From contig CM039515.1 in assembly GCA_022432975.1 (NCBI GenBank), positions 21,408,923 to 21,472,922 on the forward strand: DNA of 64,000 bases, read 5' to 3'. Below are positions 12,245-23,050 of this stretch, in pieces. The position numbers and the translations under genes were made by a program. The stretch's first letter is position 1; every line of letters starts with the position of its first letter. The stretch is from Begonia masoniana. Its lineage: Eukaryota; Streptophyta; Magnoliopsida; Cucurbitales; Begoniaceae. Under the pieces are notes generated by a model. That model did no database searches. It was not told where the DNA came from and worked only from the letters and a program-made list of their open reading frames with translations.

Positions 12245-12545
12245 AAGGAGGGGCGCTGGGCGCGCGCTGGGCGTCGGGCGCGCCCAGGCTGTGCGCGGCG
12301 TGCGCGCTACTCGCGCGATGCGTGCGCGCTGTGCGCGCGGCACTCGCCGCACGCGCGAGCGCGTGCGCGCGCTGGGGCACTCCAGCGCGCCCCATCTCCC
12401 TTTTCCAGCGTGCTTCACGCGTGCCGTGGCGATTACTCGCCTCCGGGTGGCGAATACTCGCCACCCTCTCTGCCATCTTCGCCCAAAAACACCCCCGAGG
12501 CGATTGGTGGCGTTTGGGTGGCGAGTAATCGCCACCCCCTCGGGT
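12245..12545. repeat. GC-rich, hairpin-rich variable block of the family I LTR
   Basis: About 300 bp dominated by GCGC/TGCG runs, then two near-identical hairpins at 12445-12466 (arms GGGTGGCGA/TCGCCACCC, loop ATAC) and 12516-12537 (same arms, loop GTAA). The same slot in related LTRs (39765-39905, 52160-52240) holds different GC-rich sequence. Open frames here on both strands reflect base composition. Confidence 0.7.
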
Positions 12546-13318
12546 TTTCGGCCCCAAAATGACCAAAAATACCCTTTTTCCGACTCTCTCGACTTCCCTT
12601 CACATTTCTACACTTTTCTCCACTCCCGACACCTCCAAAAATTCTGAAAATTTAAACGTACCTTCCCGACACCTAAATCTTCAAGTCCCGTAAATTTCGT
12701 GGAAAACCGACTTCAAACGAATTATAACAAAAAAAGTGAACGCAACCCGACGTTATTTATTTAAAAATCAAAACGAGCGGCATAACGCCTAAAACACGAT
12801 AAACCAAAACCTGAAAGTTTAAAACCAAAACATATAGTTTCAAACCACAACCATGTAGGACTATTATCCATCAACTCAACCAACTCTCAGACATCCCAAA
12901 ATAATTACGCAAACATTTATAACTACAACGTACCAAACCTCCAAATTCTTCTAACTTTTCTCAAAATAGACATTCACACTTCAAACAACTTAACCCATTA
13001 AAACAGCTTAAAGACACCCATCAACTATCAACATACCAAAAAGAAATAACCTCCCACAAACCCGAGGAAGACAGTAGCCGAGACGCCCCGACAATAACCT
13101 GCACCGGCGCACCCCGTACTCCTCCAACTGCAGCCTAATCCTCGGCGGTCCCGTCTATCTCACCTGTAAAGAACTCGTCACCTACACCACAGAACACACA
13201 CACACACGTAAACTTACGCTTAGCAAGTAGGGATAACAAATATAAACAAGCACAACCCCCTCACACATGCCAATTCTACTCGCTCTGCTGCTTTCTTACT
13301 CATTTCAGTTGCATTTGT

Positions 13319-13770
13319 CTCTAGTAAAATCCCTCTCGGGGTGCTCAACGAGCCACGTACCCGACGAGGCTATTCTACTCTAGACCATCTCTAGTAAAAT
13401 CTCTTGCGGGGTGCTCAGCGAGCCACGTGCCCATGAGGCTATTCTACTCGAGGCTAACTCTGGTATAATCCCTTGCGGGGTGCTCAACGAGCCACGTGCC
13501 CACAAAGCGATTCTACAGTAGAGTCCCTTGCGGGGTGCTCAACGAGCCACGTGCTCGACAAGACGAATCTACTATAGTCCCTCTCTAGTAAAATCTCTCA
13601 CGGGGTGCTCAACGAGCCACGTGCCCGACGAGACGATTCTACAGTAAAATTTCCTTGCGGGGTGCTCAACGAGCCACGTGCCCACAAGACAATTCCACTT
13701 GAGGCTATTTCTAGTACAATCCCTTGCGGGGTGCTCAACGAGCCACGTGCCCACAAGACGATTCTACTCG
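13319..13770. repeat. Seven-copy array containing CACGTG in the solo LTR
   Basis: Irregular units of about 55-80 bp share GGGGTGCTCAACGAGCCACG followed by TGCCC and a CTATTCTACT-like end. Six of seven copies contain the G-box core CACGTG (the first has CACGTA). Confidence 0.85.
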
Positions 13771-15122
13771 AAACCAAATTGCATACCACTTCATATCTTT
13801 CAATTCATTCTCACCACACTAAGTATGCAAAACACTTAACCAAAACAATACAAGGTAACCACATAACCGAACAATACAAGCAACCATTCAAACTATGTCT
13901 GTCCCACAAATACTTAACCAAACCAAAATAAAGCAAAGCAATCAACATACAACAATTCCCAACAATCAAAGCAATCAATAAACAACAATTCCCTACCGTT
14001 CTGTGGTGTAGGCCTGAAGGCAAAACATAACGTCCTCTACTTACCTGGCATCTCGATAATTGCTTTCTCACTTCCACCAGTCAAATCACACGTTCGATCA
14101 CCTAACAAATACGAAAAACTTACTTAATAACAAACTAAAAGATTCTATGGAAATCAACTAACTAAACTAAAGAAATTCTTAACCTAAACTAACTAGGTTA
14201 TGACACAAATCATTTCCAACACACCAAACCCGATTTTTATGAAATTTACCGACGTCCAACTTTAAACGGCCATAACTTTCTCGTTTTTCAACGGATTTCG
14301 ACGTGCCACCCCAACTCGGAAACCTCTACACGTCTACTATCCATTGAATCACTCAAAGTAACCAAACAATCAACTTAGCAATTCCGAAAATACCAAAACA
14401 GAACCGGTGCACTTTAGGTTAAAACCGGTTTTTCCCAAACTCATTTCCAAATCTCAATCTAACTCCATAAATCACCTAACCCAAGTCATTCAACAACCAA
14501 ATCATCAACATAAGGAAGAAATCTAACATTCAAAACTCAATTTTCGGACTTCACCAATTAGGGTTTCCAAGCCCTCACCAAAAACACTTAAAACTCACTA
14601 AAACCTTCAATAAACTTCACCTCAAAGTATAAAAATCAAAACCCATGCATTATTACCTTGAAATCCTTGAAAGAACTATGGAAAGAAGGAGGGAGAGCTT
14701 TGAGGGCTGGCTGGATCGTGGGAGAGAAAGAAAGAGGGGAGAAGATGATTAAACATTACCATTTCACCTTTTTAACCTAACTATTTTTTTACTTTTTGAT
14801 TTTGCCCACTCAAACTTTCCTATTTTAATTCAAACCCCTCCTTTTTCTCACATGTATTGCAACGTGAATGCCCTACTTTGCATTCATTTAATTCCTCTAA
14901 ATAGCCTTTGAATTGTCAACACTAAATTTCCAAACATACATTGACTTGTCAAACTTCCTTTGGTTTGACTTTTCAAACCTATATTAGTTTGAATTGTCAA
15001 TTTCTCCACTTCTCTTTTCTTTTCTATTTCAATGCACAACATACCACTTAAATGAGTAACCCTTCTAACACTTCTAACCTAAGCTACGCACGTTACAAGA
15101 AATTCTCGGGTGTTACACTAGA

Positions 15123-17035
15123 AAAGTCTAAACAAAACAATGCCAATTTGGACAACAAATTAGCACATCAAACTCTCCTAAACATGGAACATGTAAAAAG
15201 ATTAAACAAAATAAAACACATACTAAAACACATTTGGAAAACACCAAAACAACACAATAATTTCAGCAAATATAAACTAACGTGAGAACTCAATTTTAGC
15301 ATTCATTTTCAAACCCATTCTCTATGTAAATTAATTTTGCCAACACAACCTAAACAACGAAACATGGTTATAAAAACAGAAACAAAACAACAAGACAATT
15401 ACTTAAACAAGAAAATAGAACATGTCTTTCAAGAATAACATTATGAAAATTAAACCAATACGGACCATGGTTAGTTCATGCTTGCTAATCAGAAACATGA
15501 GGTTAATATGGAAAAATCATATCAGATAATATCACAGCAATGAAATCCAAATGAACAGCAAATTCAAACAATTACACAACACAAACAAAAATCACAACAA
15601 TTAGAACATGTTTTTCAAGAAAACATTCTAAGAATTTAAACTGATACGGGCCATGGTTAATTCATGCTAGCTAATCAGAAACATGAGGTTAATATGGAAA
15701 ATTCATATCAGATAATTGTCATAGCAATGTACTTCAAAGAACAACAAGTTCAATCATAGACAAACATAAAACACAATTTGCTCTCGGTCAACAGTTCCGA
15801 AGAGTCTCCCAACAGAAAATAAACACTAAACAGAATTTGCTCTCGGTCAACAATTCCGAAGAGTCTCCCAACAGACTTAAACTAAAAGTGGACACGAACG
15901 TACCTTTTAAGCAAAGCAATTGTCAACTCCAAAATTGCCAATTAAGGAGATCTCATGCCTTGGGAGATAGGTACAAAAACTGCACAGCAAATGTCACGAA
16001 AGACACACACAAACAGAGTCTAAGATATACCAAAACAGCAACCTAGAACTAAACAAAAATGCAAGGTTCAAATGCTAAACCTCTTAGCAATTTGAACATC
16101 AACAACAAATATCTAAACGTGCTTCTAAAAAGATAGAAAAAGAACAATAAAACATAACACACAATTAACCAAAATGTCACAAAACACAATGATGCATTCA
16201 ATTAAGAATTCAAAACAAAATCTTAACATGCTTATAACAGAATCTTTCAATTCAATTTTAACACGTTAGTTTTCATGCTTTTAATTCTAGAGTTCAATTC
16301 AAATTAAGGCATCACTAGGACTCAATTAGATTCAAAGGGCATTAAACAAGAGTTAAAACACATATGAGAACATTCTAGAACTAGACCAAACAAAATAGAT
16401 TTCACTAGATTAACCAAACCGACAACATGGACTGCACATGATAAACAATATTCCAAAACAAAAACTACACATGTTGTTGATGAAACAGAAATGATCACTT
16501 GGCAAAAACAATAACTCCATAGAATGAAAAACACAAAACAGAGAAAACACAACATGCTGATGGGTGGAAACAGAAAAGAACAAAACAGGAAAACATTTTG
16601 AAGTTTCTAAACAGATCACACAATAGAAACAACAAACAAAATTCTAACAGTCGACACTAAAAACAACAACAAAGATGGAGCAACAGATCTAAACAGAGGC
16701 TGTAACATCAAGAAAAGGTCACCAAAACAATGAAAGAAAAACCAGAAACAGAACAACACAGAACATAAACATGCAACGAGAAACTGGACAAAAAAAAAAT
16801 CAAAACAGAACACAAGACACGACAGTTTTAAACAGTGAACATAAACTCTTAAACTAACATGTTTGACACATTCTGGAAACAGAGAACAACATGCTAACTC
16901 ACCTAAAAAGAAATGCAGACAAGAAAAAAGCATGCTGACAGAAAACAATAACAAGCCGAGAAGACACTCAGTAGAAAACATAACAACATAACAAGGGAAA
17001 AAACAGAACCCGAGTTGTGCAAACAAGAGCACTTA
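15123..17035. other. AC-rich non-coding interior of the LARD-like element, right part
   Basis: It contains a duplicated segment of about 180 bp (15423-15545 and 15600-15722 share AATTAAAC...ATACGG and CAGAAACATGAGGTTAATAT) and a second short duplication (15778-15818 and 15838-15875, GCTCTCGGTCAACA-TTCCGA). No credible gene is seen. Confidence 0.55.
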
Positions 17036-17382
17036 GGCTCTGATATCAAATGATGGGCTACGTGCCTGCAAATGGGGTTAGAAATGGCATGCGGAAGACT
17101 CAAAATAATAACAACGATCGGTGCTCTAAGAACACCCCAAAACAGACTCAAATATGCTGAAAATAGAGATGAACAGAGTAGATAAGACGGAGGGCGTGAG
17201 GCGCATACCGAGAAGCGGGTATTGCTCAGAACGGTGCTGAAATGACGGAGGAGCGAATTGAAGACCCGAAAACGACCCAGAAACGACTCGTAGTTTTCGG
17301 GTGACAGAAATCCGTCGTTGCCAGCGAAGGATTCTCGGCGGAGGGCACTATGGCGTTCGCCCCTTTTCTTCATTGCTTCCAT
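16903..17382 (-). CDS. Unidentified short open frame in the 5' LTR copy
   Basis: From ATG 17382 the frame begins MEAMKKRGERHSALRRESF and is open for about 159 codons, crossing out of the LTR near 17051 and through the primer site. Over the shared 110 codons it differs from the other copy at roughly eight residues (for example Cys/Arg, His/Arg, Gly/Ser) with no stop or frameshift. It is not recognised. Its place just after a likely transcription start in the LTR suggests it could be translated, but this is inference. Confidence 0.25.
   Translation of the reverse strand: MEAMKKRGERHSALRRESFAGNDGFLSPENYESFLGRFRVFNSLLRHFSTVLSNTRFSVCASRPPSYLLCSSLFSAYLSLFWGVLRAPIVVIILSLPHAISNPICRHVAHHLISEPKCSCLHNSGSVFSLVMLLCFLLSVFSACYCFLSACFFLVCISF
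17036..17048 (-). other. Primer-binding site of the LARD-like element
   Basis: The minus strand reads TGATATCAGAGCC, one change from the initiator-Met complement TGGTATCAGAGCC, two bases inside the 5' LTR. Confidence 0.7.
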
Positions 17383-18137
17383 TGCTTGGAAGAGGAAGAG
17401 AGGGACTAAGAACACCCCCTAGCAGCCACAAGCTCGGGGTGCAATCGGGAGCTTCATCCAGGCACTACGCGCCGATAAAGCACCGAGAGAAAAACTCTCT
17501 CTTTCGCTCGCGGAGAGCGCTCCGAACGGGAAGGAAAAATCCTTTGCAATTCCAAAAATATGCATCAATAGCTAACCCGATTACAACGATGGAGGGAAGC
17601 TAAATACAGTGGAAGAATCTGGAAGAGAAAAGACGAAAAGCTGCAAGAGGAGCGTCTGGAAATTCGTCGGGCAACAGCTAGAAATGTAGCCGTTGGACGC
17701 TAGCGATTCGGTTCACACAGGTAATGCTTCTCCAAGGTTGGTTCACTCCTCTAGCATTTGGTTCAGCTTTAATTCAGTCCGGTTCAGCCCTTCATTCCAC
17801 TTGGTTTGGCCGGTTCAGCCTTGGTTCAGCATTCTTTTGCCTTGGTTCAATTGGTTCAGCTTTTGGTTCACCTTGGTTTAGCATCCCCTTTTAAAGACTA
17901 TTACAAACATACATTTTAAAAGCCTAAAGTTTGCCAAATAACAAGTTTTAAACAAAATTAAAGTTTCCTAAAATTTAAACAAAGAAAACTTAAAACATGA
18001 ATTTGTCTAAGGGAAGACAAATTCCCCCTTTAAATCAATGGGTTGTCACCTACAAAATTAGCAAACAAATTAGGGCATAAATATGGATAGAAGACGTACC
18101 TTGACTTGAGATTGGGTCACGGACCTGGGGCACATCA
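17051..18137 (-). repeat. 5' LTR of the LARD-like element
   Basis: 1087 bp with TGATG...CATCA ends. It pairs with 8719-9773 and has the same internal TTGGTTCAGC repeats (about 17700-17880). Confidence 0.75.
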
Positions 18138-18224
18138 CCAATAAACTGAAACAAATAAATAATTGTAATTTTATAACCTATAATAAATAAGTATTTATAA
18201 AATAAATAAAAAAATTCTATAAAA

Positions 18225-18510
18225 AAATAAATAATTATAATTTAAAATATGTTCGGGCTGTAATTTGTTATATCGGCTTCTTCCGACTAGAAGGACATCA
18301 TAAAGCTTAATGCTTGCAAGACAAATTTCAATACTCCATTCTTTTCATAATCTAACGATTTTAACTGTCTATCTAAAATCGTTAGATTATGAAAAGAGTG
18401 AAGTACTGAAATATGTCTTACAAGCATTAAGATTTGCGATGTCCTTCTAGTCTGAAAAAGCCGATATAACAAATTACAGTCCGAAGATATTTCAAATTAT
18501 AATTTTTTTT
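18225..18510. mobile_element. Fold-back MITE-like element (about 285 bp)
   Basis: Two arms of about 130 bp are near-perfect reverse complements (TTGTTATATCGGCTTCTTCC against AAAAGCCGATATAACAA; AATCTAACGATTTTA against AAAATCGTTAGATT). The element would fold into one long hairpin centred near 18370. No TSD was resolved because the AT-rich edges blur the ends. Confidence 0.75.
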
Positions 18511-19533
18511 ATACAAAATTTTTTTATCTTAGGTTAGTTTAATAAAATTGAAAAAAGGGACCCTGGAGCGAAATTACAACAGTCACTAATTGTTGCCTCG
18601 GTCGCGCCCGCACGTAGTAGATTCTTGCATATAATGAAAACTATATTAAAAAAAATGACGAAAAGATACGAGCAAAATGTGTTGAATTGTACCTGCATCC
18701 CGTCAAATGTGTTGAAACTCATAAATGTGTCTTGAGAAACAGCGTCTGAAGTGCATCCCCGGTGAGGATAAGTGCGACTATTGTGCCTCTTCTGCCGACA
18801 TATACCGCATGACATCTTTGAGTTCCGCTTACTCATTGTTGAACTTGACGACTCATCGATATCTCATACTCTTATCTTCTTCAGCCTACCAGGTTGGCGA
18901 TATCTTCTGGGTGGGATCAATTTCTATTGATCTGGTATTTGCAGCCACATTTGGGGACCGCTCACGGGTTAAATGAACTGTGAGTACATCTGCAGGTAAG
19001 TTGCCCGGTGATAGCATAGATGCACGTAATTTTCTGGCGCCACTCTCATCCAGTGCATACAAGGAATAGAGTGGACACACGAGATTCCAGTAAGCTCTCA
19101 CCTGGTGCAGTTGCTCACATTCGTATTCATGTTGCCTACATATTGTTCGCGGCCGTTGCAGACCTTAAATCGTCCACCTCCCCCACACTCAGCACTCTAA
19201 TTTTGAGCTGTAACGTCTAGATTCTCAAGCTTTTTCTTTATCATGAGACATAGGAGGCCTGTTCATTGAGCTAGCTTCTCAAATTTCTTCATAATGCGAG
19301 TCACATGCACTTTCGGATAATCTCGAACATGGTCAGGATCAGTTTGTCCCTGACTGGTAATAGAAATGCATTGAATGAATAACATAAATTATTCAATCTC
19401 ATGTCGCACTTGGGATTCGAAGAAAAGGCATGACTAGCTTAATATCTAATGTAACGAACCCCTTAATCCCAGTAAGATATTGTCTGCTTTGGGTCTCCCA
19501 TACAGCCCTAACGGATTTTTTTTTGTGAGAATT

Positions 19534-19613
19534 TCCCAAGCGGTCACCTAACTTGGTACTGCTCTCGCCGAAGCACTCTTAACTTCGAAGTTGTTATAAG
19601 ATCCGATGTCAAT
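19534..19613 (-). ncRNA. 5S rRNA-like domain, left Cassandra LTR
   Basis: The minus strand reads AACTTCGAAGTTAAGAGTGC, then GGCGAGAGCAGTACCAAGTT, then AGGTGACCGCTTGGGAAAT. These correspond to the conserved half of plant 5S rRNA that includes the pol III internal promoter (box A-like, intermediate element and box C regions). Several differences from a canonical 5S gene are visible, so it is a domesticated copy inside the LTR and not a ribosomal gene. Confidence 0.85.
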
Positions 19614-19962
19614 TATGCTCCAAAACGCGTCTTACTATCTTGGGAGAGTTCTTTTACATATGTTTTATTTCCATCTTCTTTCCAAGCGATGTAGGATTGC
19701 GCCCGACCAGGTCGTTACAATCACCCCCCCCCGATTTGGGGCCCAACGTCCTTGTTGGCCGCATCTCTTTCCCCCCAAACAATGTGGTATTGTGACAAGT
19801 CCCTCTCGGACTTCACAATAGATCGATAGCCCCCTTTCGGGCTACATCTCAGGTTAGGTACAAGCTCTGATACCATTTGTAACGAATCCCTTAATTCCAG
19901 TAAGATATTGTTCGCTTTGGGTCGCCCATACAGCCCTCACAGATTTATTTTGGCAAGGACTT

Positions 19963-20040
19963 CCCAAACAATCACTCAACTTGGTACTACTCTTGCCAGA
20001 GCACTCTTAACTTTGGAGTTCTTATGACATCTGATGTCAA
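19963..20040 (-). ncRNA. 5S rRNA-like domain, right Cassandra LTR
   Basis: The same segment as in the left LTR but more diverged (minus strand AACTCCAAAGTTAAGAGTGC, then TCTGGCAAGAGTAGTACCAA). The conserved GTTAAGAGTGC and AGTAGTACCAAGTT blocks remain. Confidence 0.75.
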
Positions 20041-21807
20041 TTGTGCTCCAAAACGCGTCTTATTATCTTGGGAGAATTCCTTTACATATGTTTCATTTCC
20101 ATCTTCTCTTCAAGTGATGTAAGATTGTCCCCGACCTTATTTCAGGTCTTCACATCTAAGCTCTTCCGCTCGAAGCCATGTGTGGGCCTCCGGGCTAAGC
20201 TGGTGTAATTTCCTCATTTCTATGTCAAAATGCCACCTTGTGGTTGCCTTGGCCGTATTCCACATTGCATCTCTGTACGCTCTGTCCTAAAATTGGGTTT
20301 TGAAATTTGTGTACATATGCTTGAGGTAATAGCGGTGTTTGGCTTCTTTAAATTCCTCTTCCACCGTCTTTAGCCAATCCTAAAATTTGAAAGAAAAATA
20401 GAGTCAAGATAAAACAATATAACGTGGAGAGTACTGATCAGGATAATTCTCAAGAAAGACTGTACTAGACAATCTCTTAGACAAAATTACTTTTTCAAGT
20501 AAGTTCCCATGAAAGGCTGAAGGGGTCACAAACGGTTCCACTTAAATTTTAGTCTCCTAGAAAGAACTTACTTATACATTACAATTACACCACTAATATT
20601 TGAAAAGAAATACAAAGTTAACATCAAACAATATAATTATCATAATGCCCCTTTTTTGAAATAACAATTGAAAATTTATTATACCTTTTGTCGATCGGAA
20701 ATAATTGTCCATTCGGCTCCCGATTTAGTGTTCAGGTCTCGCTTCAAATTTTACAAGAACCATGTCCATGTGTGAGTGCACTATTTTTCGATGTTGGCAA
20801 TAGCAACGGGATATATTCCATAGTTGTCATCAATACTGATGACTGTGAGTAATTGGTCGGGACACGAGCCTTTAAGATGACAATCATCCAAACAGATAAT
20901 AGGGTGACCGTACCACAACAAACCTATCTTGCAAGCAGCTATGCACATATACATTCTTTGGCATACCACTGAATCATGCCTTATCTCGTAAGTAAGTACT
21001 TTTAATGTGCTACCCAGATTTGATCTATATATTTCTGCTGCGTACGACAAGACTAGCTTGTATTGTTTATCGCACTTTTTTCATTAATTGTTTGAGCTAT
21101 GCTTCTTGCTCTTTTGGCAATACTTGGTGTGATGTACAAAGTCAAATCCTTCCTCACTGTCTTGATAATGGAAGAGATTTCCTATATAGGTTGACTTTTG
21201 AACCTATCCAGATAATTTTCTGCCACCCATTTTGCTATAGCATGTCGATTCTCAATTTTGCTCGAATAGCTATGAGAATCGATCAAACTCTTTATTTGAA
21301 ACGTCTCCTCGTCTTGCTTCTGAGAAGCATGCAGTCGGCACTCACACTTGTCTTCACACTTAGCCGTCAGTCGCCGCTTGTCACTTTTAATGAATTTTAT
21401 GCCATAACCATTTTCAATAGAATATTGCACTATTTCCTCTCTAAGAACCTTCAAATAACCATATTCTTTCCCCGAACAAAAATTTGATGAGGTTTCTTCT
21501 CTTACCGGTCTGCTTACCACCTCATCATCCTCTGAACTAATCGGCGTTCGAAGCTTCTCGTCTAGACTTTTGGAGGTCGAATGCACCTCGATTTCTTCAT
21601 TTTCATACAAGTGATCGAATGCTTGAAGATCACCATATGCAGGAGTGGCGTGCGAATACCAATCAATATCGACCTCAAAATTTGTTGGCTCATCTAAATC
21701 AATTGCTCTATGTGAATAAGAATCCATCGTCGTCGCTTATATAATGAAAATTTTCCGAAGCAAGATAATAGTAGAGGTTTGAGAGAGAAGTTGGAGAATC
21801 CAAAAAA

Positions 21808-22376
21808 TGCTCAAAGTATTGATTTTGTTTCACAAATAGCTCAAAGTATTAATTTATCTTCTCGTGATGTGAGAAAGATGTGGTAAAAATTTCAAGCAAA
21901 TTGAATATTGTTTGGTATTTTTTTTAAAATTAATCTCAGTTCCTTATTCACTTTATAAATTAATTTTTAAAAAATACCAACGATATTCAATTTACTTTAA
22001 ATTTTTACCACATGTTTCCCACATCACGATCAGATAATATGAAAATGTTCATGATTTCCTAACACTTGTATGATATATTATAATTGTTTTATAAAATAAT
22101 TAAATAAAATTACAATAAATCGTACAAGTTATATAAAATTACGAACATTTTCATATTATCTTCTTATGATGTGGGAAACACATGTTCAAAATTTCAAGTA
22201 AATTGAATGTCATTGATATTTTTTTAAAAATAATTCTAGTGCCACATAGGCACAAGTAGAACAAGAATGGTCGACCGCCAAACCTTTTTTTGTACATTTT
22301 TTTTATAGTTTAACCGTTTTTTTGTTCGATTTCATACTTTGAGCCCTTTTCGAAACCAATTCAATACTTTGAGCCA
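21808..22376. mobile_element. Fold-back MITE upstream of the transposase remnant
   Basis: About 570 bp with inverted ends (GCTCAAAGTATTGA at 21809 and TCAATACTTTGAGC ending 22374). A second inner pair of CTCAAAGTAT repeats follows. The interior (TGTGGTAAAAATTTCAAG-type phrases) resembles the elements at 6626-8344 and about 46947-50505. No clear TSD was resolved. It lies about 80 bp before the transposase start codon. Confidence 0.65.
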
Positions 22377-22587
22377 GATTTTTTTTTTTAGAAAATAGAT
22401 AGAGTTTCGTTTGTTTTATGACTCTCCATAGTTATCTTCACACAGTTCATACAAAATCAAATCACAAATATATACCCAATAGCCAAATTCCAGTACAAAT
22501 ACTATATATCAAAACATAAAATTAAAGTACATCAAATTTATAGATGACAAGTAAAATACATCAAATGAAATACAACATCCAACTATA

Positions 22588-23050
22588 CTACGTAGGAGGG
22601 ACATTGTCGCCATTGGTGTCTTTGTCGTCTTGACGCAAATGCTTGAAGGAGGCTGCGAGCCGTATCTGCGCCAATCCGATCTCATTCAACCTTTCCTCCA
22701 TCATCTGCTCCATCTGCTCTCACCTCTGCTCCATCATGTCCCACCTCTGCTCTATCATGTCTCACCTCTGCTCTATCATGTCTCACCTCTGCTCCATCTT
22801 GTCAAGCCTCTGCTCCCACGGACTAGCCTCTGTGGGGTATAATGGCGGCGAGGTGGCGATGGCAGTGACGTCCTTAGTGGCGGTGGCGGTGGCGTCCTCG
22901 GTGGCAGTGGCGTCCTCCATTGGAACATTTCGAGATGTGAAGGCTCCGAGATCTCCTTTGACCATCCAAGACTCATCGACTTTGACTAGGTCCATCCGAG
23001 TCAAATGGGTCTAGTCAAATAAATCGACGGATCTATGTGATCTCATCTGC
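22588..23050 (-). pseudogene. Transposase_32-type gene, C-terminal piece
   Basis: The minus strand continues the gene after a gypsy insertion: LTRMDLVKVDESWMVKGDLG, then an Ala/Thr-rich linker (EDATATATKDV), then a run of MEQRWDMMEQ-type heptads (coiled coil) in which several Trp codons are now stops, and an end reading RQDDKDTNGDNVPPT with stop at 22588. The linker plus coiled-coil tail is typical of plant transposon-associated proteins with the N-terminal domain seen at 43254-43754. Its function is unknown. Confidence 0.7.

Larger units (their letters stand above)
11991..15117 (-). mobile_element. Solo LTR, family I (3127 bp)
   Basis: The termini TGTAACACCC and GGGTGTTACA are perfect 10-bp inverted repeats. 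The 5-bp flanks are both CTAGA (11986-11990 and 15118-15122), a perfect TSD, so the unit is a solo LTR left by LTR-LTR recombination. The landmark order (AATGCTTAGCAAG near 13220, GTGGTGTAGGCC near 14002, a leader-like end before 14700) places transcription on the minus strand. It carries a GC-rich hairpin block and a tandem array, listed separately. No element genes remain. Confidence 0.9.
8719..18137 (-). mobile_element. Non-autonomous LTR retrotransposon (LARD-like)
   Basis: Direct repeats at 8719-9773 and 17051-18137 (1055 bp shared, clearly the same sequence with scattered differences) flank an AC-rich interior with no gag or pol. A minus-strand primer-site match (TGATATCAGAGCC, 17036-17048) sits 2 bp inside the right LTR, giving minus orientation. 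The right LTR reads TGATGGGC...CACATCA, with TGATG/CATCA termini. The flanks are CCAAC (8714-8718) and CCAAT (18138-18142), a TSD with one mismatch. The last 30 bp or so of the left LTR were not found after the fragment that begins at 9774, so that junction is rearranged. Confidence 0.7.
19450..20135 (-). mobile_element. Cassandra-type TRIM element with 5S rRNA in its LTRs
   Basis: Two direct repeats (19450-19719, 270 bp, and 19878-20135) flank a 158-bp interior with no coding capacity. The left LTR has TGTAACGA...TCGTTACA ends. A minus-strand primer site TGGTATCAGAGC (19864-19875) lies 2 bp from the right LTR, so the element reads on the minus strand. Each LTR contains a 5S rRNA-like segment, the defining mark of Cassandra. 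The interior begins with a C-rich run that is the polypurine tract on the minus strand. The last 11-12 bp of the right LTR are missing at its junction with the transposase remnant, and no TSD was found. Confidence 0.9.
18534..21727 (-). pseudogene. Decayed mudrA-like transposase of the Mutator-like element
   Basis: Starting at ATG 21727 (MDSYSHRAIDLDEPTNF), the first frame carries the Mutator DNA-binding domain (FKSQPI preceded by ENGYGIKFIKSDKRRLTAKC and CECRLHASQ). A second segment near 20690-21050 is the MULE transposase core (IICLDDCHLKGSCPDQLL, TWTWFL, EWTIISDRQK). A third at 20148-20390 (EAKHRYYLKHMYTNFK, DAMWNTAKATTRWHFD, LSPEAHTWL) continues it. A fourth at about 18870-19440 (KCDMRLNNLCYSFNAF, RFKVCNGREQYVGN) is the SWIM region. 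The tail at 18720-18836 has a knuckle CGICRQKRHNSRTY that has lost its last cysteine. Stops, frameshifts and a Cassandra insertion break it. Confidence 0.85.

Noticed and set aside
12204..12647. Several overlapping open frames on both strands (Arg/Ala-rich)
   Set aside because: Produced by the GC-rich hairpin block of a solo LTR. No frame has recognisable motifs.
19534..20040. Genuine 5S rRNA genes
   Set aside because: The segments lie inside paired LTRs with a primer site, differ from each other, and are not in a tandem rDNA array. Cassandra explains them.
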